The notes under the pieces are model-generated. The model saw only the letters and a program-made list of their open reading frames with translations. It was not told the origin of the DNA and did no database searches. A stretch of 64,000 nucleotides of DNA from Sphingomonas aliaeris (lineage in GTDB: Bacteria; Pseudomonadota; Alphaproteobacteria; Sphingomonadales; Sphingomonadaceae): assembly GCF_016743815.1 (NCBI RefSeq), contig NZ_CP061036.1, positions 1 through 64,000 of the forward strand, given 5' to 3'. This document shows positions 8,866 to 17,719 of the stretch, one piece after another. A program made the translations under genes and the position numbers. Numbering within the stretch: the first letter of the stretch is position 1; the number at the start of each line of letters is the position of its first letter.

Positions 8866-10940
8866 TTGGCTGGGGGGCGGATCCTTGTTGGCGCGATCGC
8901 ATGCGTTCTTGCAGTGCAAGGCGCATTGCATGCGCAGCAGCGTCAGCCGGCGGCCCAGGACGGCGGCTATTACGACCTGAAGGACTACAGCTACTTCAAC
9001 GAGCCCCAGACGGCGCCCACCCCGTCGCCGTCACCGACCGCCCCGGCCAGCGCGGCCGTGACCGCGGCGGTGCCCGCGACCGCGGCGCCCGTTAGCCCGG
9101 TCGCGGCGTCGAAGGCTGCAGCGGCACCCCCACAGCCGCGGTCAGCGACGCACCCGCTGCGGCGGTCGCTGCTGCCGCTGCTGCCGCTGCTGCCGCTGCA
9201 GGAACGCCCTACGCCTATCCGAAGGGAGACCTCGCCAAGGCGAAAGCCGATGCCAAGACGCTCGCGACGCCGGCGCGTCAGACCGCTGCCGGTCTTCCGA
9301 CCGGCACGGACCTGGGGAGCACGATCCCCGGCTACACCGCCGCGACGCAGCCAGGAGCCGTCTATGCGGATGATCCCGACGGCCTGAGCAGCGCGGGCGC
9401 CTCGGCGGCGGGGGGCAACGACGCGTGGCGGACCGTAACCGATCCCTCGCGCCAGGTCGTGAAGCTCGCGCCCGGCGAGATTGCAGGCGCACAGGAGGTC
9501 GAGAAGGATCCGAACAGCTTCCTGTCGGGGCAGGCTCTCGGCGCAGCAGACGGCAGCTGCAAACCGCTGCCGGCACCGGGAAGCACCGACTATTACGAGG
9601 CGACCTGCAACAAGGGCGCACAGGTGGTCGAAACTCCCGCGACCTGTACCGGCCGTATCGACCCGACCGTCGTGAACACCCTTCGCTACTTCTATTACGG
9701 GGTGGAGCCGAACCAAACCGCATACGGCTTCGCCTCGACCGCGGTCCTGAGCGCCAAGGTCTCTGCCGGGATCTGCCGTGCCGAGCCGACGGTGACGCAG
9801 ATTTGCGACGCTCAAATCGAGATGGGCGCTGGCGGTACTGACCCTGCCGGTTATCTCCGGTTCTGCCGCTCGAGGGTCAGGGGGACGGCGCAGCAATACT
9901 CCTGCGCGGCCGAGATCCCGCAAGGCGAGATCCCGGAGCACATCAACTATCGGACCGGAACTGCCTACCTGAAGTCCGAGGGCACGAGGTCGGTCACGGT
10001 GACGCGCAACGAGGGAACGTGCCCCGCCATGCTCGCGGATACGACCTGCACGGCGCAAGGGCCCGAGGTCTGCACCGAAGGGCCGGAGACGCGGATCATC
10101 GACGGTGTCGCCGTCACCCAGTCCTGCTGGGCCTGGTCACGCCCTTTCATCTGCCAACGGATTTCGCAGGCCTCGGACTGCTCCGAGCTCGAGAACAACG
10201 GCAAATGCACCTACGTCCGTGACGAGTGTCTGGACGATCCGCAGGACGGCCCCTGCAAGGTGACTACCAAGGTTTATAGGTGTCCGTTGCCGGCAAAGCC
10301 GAGCGACGGGACTGAGAAGTACATCTGCGGCGATGATGTTTACTGCATCAACGGCGATTGCGAGCCGATCGAGCGCGAGGCGTCGACCGAGTTCAAGGAT
10401 GCAGCCGTCGGCCTGCATGTCCTCGGGCAGGCGAACGCCGAGTTCAATCCCGACACGCTGACGCTGTTCTCGGGCACGCGCGAGACCTGCAACAAGAAGA
10501 TTTTCGGCGCGTCGAACTGCTGCTCCGGCAGCGGCGTCCCTCTCCTGACCCCGTGGCTTTGCAGCGCGGCGGAGAAGCAGCTCGACCAGAAGGACGACAA
10601 GGGCCTGTGCCACAAGCTCGGCAGCTACTGCTCCGACAAGGTGCTTGGCATCTGCGTCACCTCCAAAGACGCCTATTGCTGCTTCGAGAGCAAGCTGTCG
10701 CGGATCCTGCAGGAACAAGGTCGCCCGCAGATCGGAAAGCCCTGGGGCAAGCCGAAGAGCGAGACCTGCAAGGGGTTCACGCTGGACGAGTTCTCACACC
10801 TCGACCTGTCCGTGATGGACTTCTCCGAGGTGTACGCGGAGTTCACCGACGCCGCGAAGCTGCCCGACGAGATCGAGACCTCGAAGCAAATCCAGGAGCG
10901 GATCAAGGCCTACTATGACACGCACAAGGCTAACCCGTGA
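8866..10940 (+). CDS. traN: TraN, outer-membrane mating-pair stabilisation protein (frameshifted)
   Basis: Large Cys-rich adhesin-like protein of about 690 aa that stabilises contact with the recipient. I start at TTG 8866, giving the signal peptide LAGGRILVGAIACVLAVQG ending near LHAQ; no ATG fits in this frame. A Pro/Ala/Thr-rich linker follows. The frame breaks at the CCCCC run 9127-9131: adding one C joins the first frame to AVSDAPAAA and then to TPYAYPKGDLAKAKADA and the body. The body has more than 30 cysteines and family segments such as CNKKIFGASNCCSGSG and CHKLGSYCSDKVLGIC. The start lies 2 bases after the trbC stop. Like traV and traU, I regard the shift as a probable base-call error. 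Confidence 0.85.
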
Positions 10941-11302
10941 TGGCTGACGTGGTCCGCTACGATCAGCGCCGCAAGCTGACCGACCTTTCCGTGGTCGAGT
11001 TCGCTGTCCTCACCGCCTTGTGCCGCGTCGGTCCGCACCCGGCGCCGTTCCTTCTCCCGACCCTGGGCGAGTGGTTCGGCATCACGCTGGGGCTGGACGA
11101 CATTCAGCCCGCGATCGGGCGGCTGAGCCGTGTCGGCTATCTCAGCCACGCGGGCGGCGTGCTCACGCCGGACGTCAGCGCCCGGGACGCGGTCACGACG
11201 CTCTACGGGATGCTCTACCGGATCCTCGGCTACGACCTCGTCAGGCTGATGGCCCTCAAGGATCCGTCCCTCCACGATCTGCTGCAACCGAAAGGCTCCT
11301 GA
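10940..11302 (+). CDS. Small tra-operon protein, winged-helix-like
   Basis: 120 aa, family not recognised. The ATG at 10940 overlaps the traN stop (TGATG); a GTG one codon earlier is possible. The pattern LSVVEFAVLTALCRVGP, then DDIQPAIGRLSRVGYLSHAGGVLTP, resembles a helix-turn-helix with a beta wing as in PadR/MarR-type folds, so it might bind DNA or just reuse the fold. It has no signal peptide or membrane span, so it would be the only soluble cytoplasmic protein in this part of the operon. A regulatory role is a guess from fold resemblance only. Confidence 0.6.
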   Translation: MADVVRYDQRRKLTDLSVVEFAVLTALCRVGPHPAPFLLPTLGEWFGITLGLDDIQPAIGRLSRVGYLSHAGGVLTPDVSARDAVTTLYGMLYRILGYDLVRLMALKDPSLHDLLQPKGS

Positions 11303-11303
11303 C

Positions 11304-12176
11304 ATGTGCGCGCCGCTGACCCTCGCCCTCACCCTGTCGCTCGTCGCGTCCGGCTTGCCGGCGACCTCTGCGAATGCACAGCTGGCGGACTCCGTATCCC
11401 TATCCGCGCCCCAGGAGGAGCCCGAAGCGGCTCGAGAAGCCGTGCCGGCGCAGTTGGCCGAGCAGAGCGGCGACGACTTTTACTGCCGCGAGCGTAGGCT
11501 CGGCGAGTGGTTCTACTGCGAGAAGCCGAAGGCCAAACCCTCTGAGCAACGCGCCCAGCAGCCGACGCAGTCTTCCGCGGACCAGCTGGCCGCAATCTCC
11601 AAGCAGCTCGAGGAAATGAAGGCTCGCGCGATCCTGCAGCCGACCACTGAGAATGTGTCCGCCTACATCGCGTTCCAACGCGAGCAGCTGAACCGCGCCT
11701 CGTCGTTCGCGGACATGTGGCGCCGGACGATCTGGCAGAATCCGGAGCTCGATTACACGCTGCAGCGGCCGGTCAACCAGCTCGGTAAGCGGACCTGGCT
11801 CGACAACCGGACGGCCGACAAGAACCGGGTGCTGGCGTCGATTTCGAAGCGGTACGGCGTCTTCTATTTCTACTCCTCGGCGTGTGCCGCCTGCGAGGTC
11901 TTCGGCCCGATCATGCGAAGCGTGTCGGACCGGTTTGGGCTGACCGTCATGGCGGTTTCTCTCGACGGGGGGCCGTCGAAGGCGTTCCCGAACTTCACCG
12001 TCGACACCGGCCAGTATCGCGCGATGGGCATGCAGGGCCAGCAGGTCCCCGCGCTCGTACTCTTTGACACCCAGACCAAGCGCCCGATGCCGATCGGCTA
12101 CGGCGTAATGGCCGCAGACGAGGTGATGGATCGCATCTTCACCCTCACCAGCGTCGAACCCGGGAGTGACTTCTGA
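11304..12176 (+). CDS. traF: TraF, F-type conjugal transfer protein with thioredoxin fold
   Basis: 290 aa, signal peptide ending near SANA. The N-terminal half has DDFYCRERRLGEWFYCEKP and a coiled-coil; the conserved TraF helix region LNRASSFADMWRRTIWQNPELDYTLQRPVNQLG follows in the middle. The C-terminal half is a thioredoxin-like domain: GVFYFYSSACAACEVFGP with a CAAC redox pair, and a cis-Pro loop GQQVPALVLFD. F-plasmid TraF is usually described as lacking this pair, so this member may be redox-active. It begins 1 base after the previous stop and overlaps traH by 1 base. Confidence 0.9.
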   Translation: MCAPLTLALTLSLVASGLPATSANAQLADSVSLSAPQEEPEAAREAVPAQLAEQSGDDFYCRERRLGEWFYCEKPKAKPSEQRAQQPTQSSADQLAAISKQLEEMKARAILQPTTENVSAYIAFQREQLNRASSFADMWRRTIWQNPELDYTLQRPVNQLGKRTWLDNRTADKNRVLASISKRYGVFYFYSSACAACEVFGPIMRSVSDRFGLTVMAVSLDGGPSKAFPNFTVDTGQYRAMGMQGQQVPALVLFDTQTKRPMPIGYGVMAADEVMDRIFTLTSVEPGSDF

Positions 12177-13615
12177 TGCGCTCGCTGCTCCGGCTCTGCG
12201 CGGCCATATTCGCGCAGCTCACAATGGTGTTCGCCCTCGGCGGCCTGGTCGTCACGCCGGCGATGGCGGACGTCGGTTCCGAGATGAATACCTATTTCAA
12301 CTCGGCTGGCTCCGCGGCGAACGTCACGGGACCGACCGCATTCAACGGGCAGGCCGCTGGCTACTATTCGGGCGGCAGCCTCTGGAGCCGCTTCCCGTCC
12401 AAGTCGATCAATCCGGTGAACGTCGCGTTGCCGAGCGCGCGCGCCGGGTGCGGCGGTATCGACCTCTTCGCCGGCAGCTTCAGCTTCATCAACGCCGACG
12501 AGATGGTCGCCATGCTGAAGGCGACCGCCAATAACGCGATCGGATTTGCCTTCCAGCTCGCGATCGACAGCATCTCCGCGCAGATTGGCGGCGTGATGAA
12601 GGACATGAGCCAGCGCGCCCAGCAGCTGAACGCCTTCAACATGTCGAGCTGCGAGGCCGCCCAGCAGGCGATCGGATCGATCTGGCCGGCGATGGACGGG
12701 GCGAGTTCCACCATCTGCCAGCAGGTAGGTGGCGCCAAAGGCTTCTTCTCGGACGCCGCGGCGTCGCGCCATGGTTGCACCAACAAGGGCGAGCGCGAGG
12801 ACACGATCGCAAAGGCTGGCGATGCGGCCGAGCTCGTCCAGAGCAAGAATTACACCTGGTACGCTCTGATGTCGAAATCCGTCACCAAACCATCACCAGA
12901 ATATGCCGAGTTCCTCATGACGATGGTCGGCACAATCATCTACGATTCCACCAAGAAGGCCGACAGCATGGGTGGCTTCCACTTCATCGCGCCGGCCAGC
13001 TGGGACGTCTACCAGACCCTGCTCGACGGATCCGCGACGGCACCCGCCAAGGTGCTTCGCTGCGACACGACCGAGGAGAAGGGCTGCCTCAATCCCGCAA
13101 CACAAGACCTCAGCGTGTCGACGGACCAGGCGTTTCGCACTCGTGTTCTCAAGATGCTGAACAGCATGAGCGACAAGATCCGGACGAACACCGCGCTTTC
13201 CGGCGAGGAGATCAGCCTGCTCGGGATGACGAGCATTCCGCTCTACAAGATCCTGGTGGTCGACGAGGCGGCCCATTTCGCCATGTCGCCGTCGGACAAG
13301 GCCAGCCTGTCCGAGATCGTCGCGATCGAGCTTTTGATGGCGCAGATCGACCGCATGCTTGACGTCGTTTCCCGCGCGCAGAGCGGTGCCGCCTTCGTCA
13401 GCATGGACGAGTTCAAGACGTGGCGGAATCAGGTCGACACCGTGAAAACGGAACTGGCTCGCAAGAGCCAGCAGATGAATGCGTCGCTCAACCAGACGTT
13501 TCAGGTCATCCAAAAGACCCAGATGCTGGAAGCGACGCTCAAGAACGCAATGAGCCCCCAGATGACCGCCTCTCTCCGCTTCGGGCGGGGACTGTCGGCT
13601 CAGGGAATCCGGTAA
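12176..13615 (+). CDS. traH: TraH, conjugative relaxosome-independent pilus assembly protein
   Basis: 479 aa. The signal peptide ends near TPAMA; the mature start DVGSEMNTYFNSAGSAANVTGP is the TraH signature, and SLWSRFPSKSINPVNVALPSARAGCGGIDLFAGSFSFI-type sequence (residues 62-105) is the most conserved block. Long helical segments and a few cysteines follow, and a coiled-coil lies near the C-terminus. TraH is a periplasmic/outer-membrane part of the pilus assembly complex with TraF, TraU, TraW and TrbI. The ATG overlaps the traF stop (TGATG), and traG follows 15 bases downstream. Confidence 0.93.
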   Translation: MRSLLRLCAAIFAQLTMVFALGGLVVTPAMADVGSEMNTYFNSAGSAANVTGPTAFNGQAAGYYSGGSLWSRFPSKSINPVNVALPSARAGCGGIDLFAGSFSFINADEMVAMLKATANNAIGFAFQLAIDSISAQIGGVMKDMSQRAQQLNAFNMSSCEAAQQAIGSIWPAMDGASSTICQQVGGAKGFFSDAAASRHGCTNKGEREDTIAKAGDAAELVQSKNYTWYALMSKSVTKPSPEYAEFLMTMVGTIIYDSTKKADSMGGFHFIAPASWDVYQTLLDGSATAPAKVLRCDTTEEKGCLNPATQDLSVSTDQAFRTRVLKMLNSMSDKIRTNTALSGEEISLLGMTSIPLYKILVVDEAAHFAMSPSDKASLSEIVAIELLMAQIDRMLDVVSRAQSGAAFVSMDEFKTWRNQVDTVKTELARKSQQMNASLNQTFQVIQKTQMLEATLKNAMSPQMTASLRFGRGLSAQGIR

Positions 13616-13630
13616 GGGGATCGGGCCGCC

Positions 13631-16600
13631 ATGCTTGAAGTCTTCACGATTGGTGGCGGCGAGTACGTCGTCAACGTCTTAAACGCCGTGGCGGCATGGT
13701 GCGGAGGCGGCGGATACCGTTCACTCCTGCAGGTCGTAATGGTCATGGGGCTGGCCTACTCGCTCGCCGTCGTGGCCTTTAATCTGGATTGGCGAGCTTG
13801 GTTGAACTGGTTCATCCAGTCGACGGCCATCTACATGATGCTCATGGTGCCGACCGTGTCGGTGAAGGTGACGGACCGCATCGACCCCGGTCTTGCGCCG
13901 GCCGTCGTCGACAATGTCCCGCTCGGCCTTGGCGTCATGGCCTCGTTCACGAGCCAGATCGGCGACTGGATGACCAGGCAGGCGGAGACCGTCTTCGTCA
14001 TGCCCAACGCGGTCGCGCTGTCGAATAACGGCATGATCTACGGCGCTCGGCTGATGGAGAAGGCTCGTACCTTTCAGATCACGGACAGCGTGTTTCGGGC
14101 GAACCTCGACGAGCAGCTTAAGCAATGCACGTTCTACGACGTGCTGCTGGGCTTCAAGTCGATGGATGACCTGACACGTTCCACCAACGTATGGGCAGCG
14201 ATCGGGCCGGGCAGCCCGGCTCGCAGCCAGCGGTGGATCGCCTCGACGGGCGCGGGGACGACCGAGACCACCATCATCCCATGTAACGAGGCCTATGGCC
14301 GGCTGGATGCGACGTTCAACGCGCAAATCGAGAAGGACCTCCTGCCCTTTGCTCGCGGCGCATATCCCAAACTCGTCGATAGCGTCGCCGCTCAGAAGCT
14401 GAAGGACGATCTACCAATCGTTGCAGCGCACATGCACGGCTCCTCGACGGACGTGTACGCATACCTGAAGCAGACCTCGACGATCGACAGCTTCCTGGCA
14501 GCCCGCGAGAGCTTCTCCGACGCGGGCTGGGACGCGTACGCCTCCCAGCGCGCGGACGCACAGGCCAAGAACACCTACACGTCAATCGCCCAGCAAGCGA
14601 TGACGTGGGTCCCCCTGCTCGGCATCGTGCTCACCGTTGTTTTCTACGCGATGTTCCCCGTCCTTTTCCCGCTCTTCCTCTTTCCGCGAACTGGTGTCGC
14701 AACCCTCCGCGGTTACGCGGTGGGGTTTTTCTATTTGGCCAGCTGGGGTCCACTCTACGTCATCCTGCACATGTTCGTGATGAGCCGGGCTGCCAGCGCC
14801 TATCACGCGATTGCGCCGAATGGTCCGACCCTGCTGATTGCGGACGGCATCGATAGCGTGAACATCGACATCTCGACCCTAGCCGGGTTCTTGATGATGA
14901 GCGTGCCGTTCCTGGCGGCCGGCATGGCCAAGGGCGCGATGGCGATTGCCGGCCAGGCGACGTCCATGCTGATGCCGGCACAGAACGCCGCCGAGCAGGC
15001 GGCGACGGAGCGCACGACCGGAAACTATTCCTACGGGAACACCTCGTTCCAGAACCTGACCTCCAACATGGTCCAGGCCAACAAGTGGGACGATCAGCCG
15101 AAGCATGTCTCCGGGTTCGGGGTGGGCAGCTTCATGAATGCCGATGGCGGCGTGACCACATCGTTCGCCGGGGGCAGTAACGCCTACGACACACGGCAGG
15201 GTATCTCGAGCCTCGCGTTCACTCCGTCCCGGAGCAGCGGCTTCGACCAGCAGATGAGCCAAGCGCTATCGGAAGGTCAGTCCCACACCAAACAGGTTCG
15301 CAACGCAGCGTCGCAGTCCTGGCAGGCGACGGCATCGACGGCGACTGATCTACTCAGCGCGGCCGAGCACCGCAGGGGCAGTTCGACCGAGACCGGGTCC
15401 GGTTTCAATAACAGCATCTCTAAAATGACCGAGGCGTCGAGAAGTCTCTCAAGCGGCTTGTCTAGCCGGTTCGGATTGAGTGACTCCGACAGTCAGCAGA
15501 TCGCACGCGCCTCTCAAATTACCGGCACGGCTGACGCTGGCCTAGAGCTCGCCGGGAAACTCTGGAGGGTGCAAGGCAAGGCCGGGATTGGCGGCCGCCT
15601 AGCCACAACGTCGACCGACACGACCCAAGGGACACTTTCGGCAGAGCAGGCCTACAGCGACCTTCGCGACTATTTGAACCGGGAGGTCAACTCGACGCAG
15701 GCCCGCAACGCGCGCGACGAGTTTATGCGCCAGACGAGCACCAGCGGCGACAGTCAGGTGAGCTCGCTATCGGAGAAGCTGGGCGTCAGCGTCAACGACT
15801 CGCTGTCGGCCTCTTTGGAAGCTTCACGGGCGGAAGAGGCGTACCAGCGGGTGAGCCACGACGTGCGGGAGGCGTCGTCCCGCGGTTGGACCCTCAACAG
15901 CAACGAGACGCAGGAGTTCGTCGTCTTTGCGAACGAGCGTCTGCTGGAGGATCCGACGCTCGCTCAGGCAGGCTGGCACCCGAGCATGGTCATGCCTCGT
16001 ACCCGCGAGCAGGCGCAGGCTCGAGATATTCTGTTGCAGGAGTTCATGGATCAGCGTGTCAACGACGTCCGGCAGGAGCTTGGCATCCAAGTGCCGGAGC
16101 ACCTCGACAACACGCTGACGGGCCCCTCGATCACTACAGGAGCCGGTGTCAGGGCATGGGGCGACCGCAGTGCCGACGGTGTTCGGGCTAGAGGGCCCAA
16201 TGTTTCGGTCAGAGATAGCTCGCGGGATCCGGGGTTGGCTGACGACGTTTCCGAGGCGATTTTGGGTGGTTCGGCCCGCATCACCAACGGCGCGTTGGGG
16301 CTTGGAAACGAGGTAGACGATGCCAACAAAACTGGCGGCCAAGTTCGGACGCATGTCGATGATCGCAACAGCAGTTCGCTTCTGACCACAATGCCGGTCG
16401 TGGGACCGGTCGTCGATCGCATCGGCGATGCCGGAGCATGGATTGGTGACAAGTTGGGCCTCGGTGGAGGACAGAGCCACGTTGCCGAACTGCCGCGCGG
16501 CGAGCGGGCGACCTTACCCGTTTCCGGGCAGATCCGCTCGGGTATGGGCGGCCGTGTAGACCCGCTCACCGGCCAGCACGGACGTCACAACGGTATCGAT

Positions 16601-16897
16601 ATCGCGGCGGCCGCTGGCAGTGAAATCCGGTCTCCGGCTTCCGGCACCGTGTTGCGGAATGACTTCCAAGAAAACGGCGCCGGCAACTATGTGGTGCTCG
16701 GCCACTCGGACGGGTCAGAAAGCAAGTATTTCCACATGCAGCACCGGTCGGAGCTCGCTGTCGGAAGCTCGGTGTCAGCCGGCGATGTTCTCGGCCATGT
16801 CGGGAGCACGGGGCGGTCGACCGGTCCCCACCTGCACTACGAACTTTGGAAAGGCGGGGTGCCGGTCGACCCTAAACGGCATCAGCTCAGGGATTAG
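13631..16897 (+). CDS. traG: TraG with a C-terminal M23 peptidase domain
   Basis: 1088 aa, with GGGGA a short distance before ATG 13631. The N-terminal half is the TraG membrane domain: spans near residues 30-75, 325-355 and 360-385 plus a hydrophobic pair near 420-450. TraG acts in pilus assembly and mating-pair stabilisation/entry exclusion. A Ser/Thr/Gln-rich periplasmic region follows (about 460-950). The last about 130 residues are a LytM/M23 metallopeptidase: GRHNGIDIAAAAGSEIRSP with His and Asp zinc ligands, HSDGSESKYFHMQ, and STGPHLHYEL with the HxH motif. The intact zinc site suggests an active peptidoglycan endopeptidase fused to TraG, replacing a separate lytic enzyme. It is the last gene of the tra run. 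Confidence 0.93.
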   Translation: MLEVFTIGGGEYVVNVLNAVAAWCGGGGYRSLLQVVMVMGLAYSLAVVAFNLDWRAWLNWFIQSTAIYMMLMVPTVSVKVTDRIDPGLAPAVVDNVPLGLGVMASFTSQIGDWMTRQAETVFVMPNAVALSNNGMIYGARLMEKARTFQITDSVFRANLDEQLKQCTFYDVLLGFKSMDDLTRSTNVWAAIGPGSPARSQRWIASTGAGTTETTIIPCNEAYGRLDATFNAQIEKDLLPFARGAYPKLVDSVAAQKLKDDLPIVAAHMHGSSTDVYAYLKQTSTIDSFLAARESFSDAGWDAYASQRADAQAKNTYTSIAQQAMTWVPLLGIVLTVVFYAMFPVLFPLFLFPRTGVATLRGYAVGFFYLASWGPLYVILHMFVMSRAASAYHAIAPNGPTLLIADGIDSVNIDISTLAGFLMMSVPFLAAGMAKGAMAIAGQATSMLMPAQNAAEQAATERTTGNYSYGNTSFQNLTSNMVQANKWDDQPKHVSGFGVGSFMNADGGVTTSFAGGSNAYDTRQGISSLAFTPSRSSGFDQQMSQALSEGQSHTKQVRNAASQSWQATASTATDLLSAAEHRRGSSTETGSGFNNSISKMTEASRSLSSGLSSRFGLSDSDSQQIARASQITGTADAGLELAGKLWRVQGKAGIGGRLATTSTDTTQGTLSAEQAYSDLRDYLNREVNSTQARNARDEFMRQTSTSGDSQVSSLSEKLGVSVNDSLSASLEASRAEEAYQRVSHDVREASSRGWTLNSNETQEFVVFANERLLEDPTLAQAGWHPSMVMPRTREQAQARDILLQEFMDQRVNDVRQELGIQVPEHLDNTLTGPSITTGAGVRAWGDRSADGVRARGPNVSVRDSSRDPGLADDVSEAILGGSARITNGALGLGNEVDDANKTGGQVRTHVDDRNSSSLLTTMPVVGPVVDRIGDAGAWIGDKLGLGGGQSHVAELPRGERATLPVSGQIRSGMGGRVDPLTGQHGRHNGIDIAAAAGSEIRSPASGTVLRNDFQENGAGNYVVLGHSDGSESKYFHMQHRSELAVGSSVSAGDVLGHVGSTGRSTGPHLHYELWKGGVPVDPKRHQLRD

Positions 16898-16900
16898 ACG

Positions 16901-17140
16901 TCAGATGAGCATAACGAAGAGGATAAACGCGGCGATGCATAGGATCAGGAGCGGTGACTGCACGGCGTCACCGCTCCGGCGCCTCGCAGAGGGGTAGACC
17001 TCGTCCAGAAGCTGCTGACCACCAGGCGTTGCGATATCGAGCGGATTGACCGGGTTCGAGTAGTACGACGTGTTGGCGATCGTCGGCGCAGAGCTGCTAT
17101 CGCGATGGACATCATACCGGAGGTCATCAAGATCAGACAT
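16901..17140 (-). CDS. Small C-tail-anchored protein, unknown
   Basis: 79 aa on the minus strand, convergent with traG (3 bases apart). The N-terminal 55 residues are polar and the C-terminal 16 residues (LLILCIAAFILFVMLI) form one membrane anchor with nothing after it. GGAG stands 8 bases before the ATG. No family recognised. Reading-frame quality and the ribosome site support a real gene, but its length keeps confidence moderate. Bases 17,141-17,255 upstream hold only a weak hairpin (near 17,194-17,221) and no gene I can support. Confidence 0.5.
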   Translation of the reverse strand: MSDLDDLRYDVHRDSSSAPTIANTSYYSNPVNPLDIATPGGQQLLDEVYPSARRRSGDAVQSPLLILCIAAFILFVMLI

Positions 17141-17255
17141 AGTCTCTACTCCGGCTTGACGTTCGCAACTCTTTCAGGTGTACTATGCCCGTATAGCACT
17201 TCTGATAAAGAGCCACAAAGGCTTTTATCAGGTCGAGCTGGCGATGTCGTTCCGT

Positions 17256-17716
17256 TCATGCCGGTAGCATCAACTCGTTGTCCTTCTCCTTGTTCGTCGG
17301 GGGGGGGGGATCGACAGTCTTCCCATGATGGACCTTCACCGGTGGGCCGACCATCTGTTCGATCTCGGCCGCTATCTTGCCGAACGATCCTCGACCTACC
17401 GACTTTAGTCGCTCGTCCTCGCGCACTCTCAGGAAGGGGTCACCTCCTCGTAGCAGCCGGCGCGACGTAGCTGACGGACGATCCCGTTGAAGGCAGCAGT
17501 CACGCCTTGAGCGCGACCAATGTCGTTTGTTTGCGACCCGGAGTCCCAGTACAGCGCGAGAGGCCATTTCTCGGGGCAGTGCGGCAGCAGGCACCGCAGC
17601 GCCAAGCGGATCTCCGGAACGTCAACGCGCGCTTCGGAGCAGCGGCTGACCCCGCAGCGGAGGATATGCACGGATAGCGCGATAACCACGCGCTGGTGCC
17701 TCGGCAGCTGCGACAC
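17256..17716 (-). CDS. Unknown protein translated with dnaE2 (frameshifted)
   Basis: A GTG at 17716 lies 3 bases after the dnaE2 stop, so this gene is probably the fourth of the imu operon. The first frame (95 aa) reads LPRHQRVVIALSVHILRCG and onward to RRAGCYEEVTPS and stops at 17429. The next frame continues FLRVREDERLKSVGRGSFGKIAAEIEQ and PPVKVHHGKTVDPP. Adding one base to the G4 run at 17436-17439 joins them as YEEVTPFLRVRED, about 153 aa in all. A further 11-G run at 17299-17309 falls in the tail, so the C-terminus is uncertain. No known family; no membrane segment. A DNA-damage role is inferred only from the operon. Confidence 0.5.
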
Positions 17717-17719
17717 GGA

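Noticed and set aside
9150..9200. Short tandem GCTGCC repeats as a microsatellite element
   Set aside because: They code an Ala run in the TraN linker in the corrected frame and need no separate explanation.
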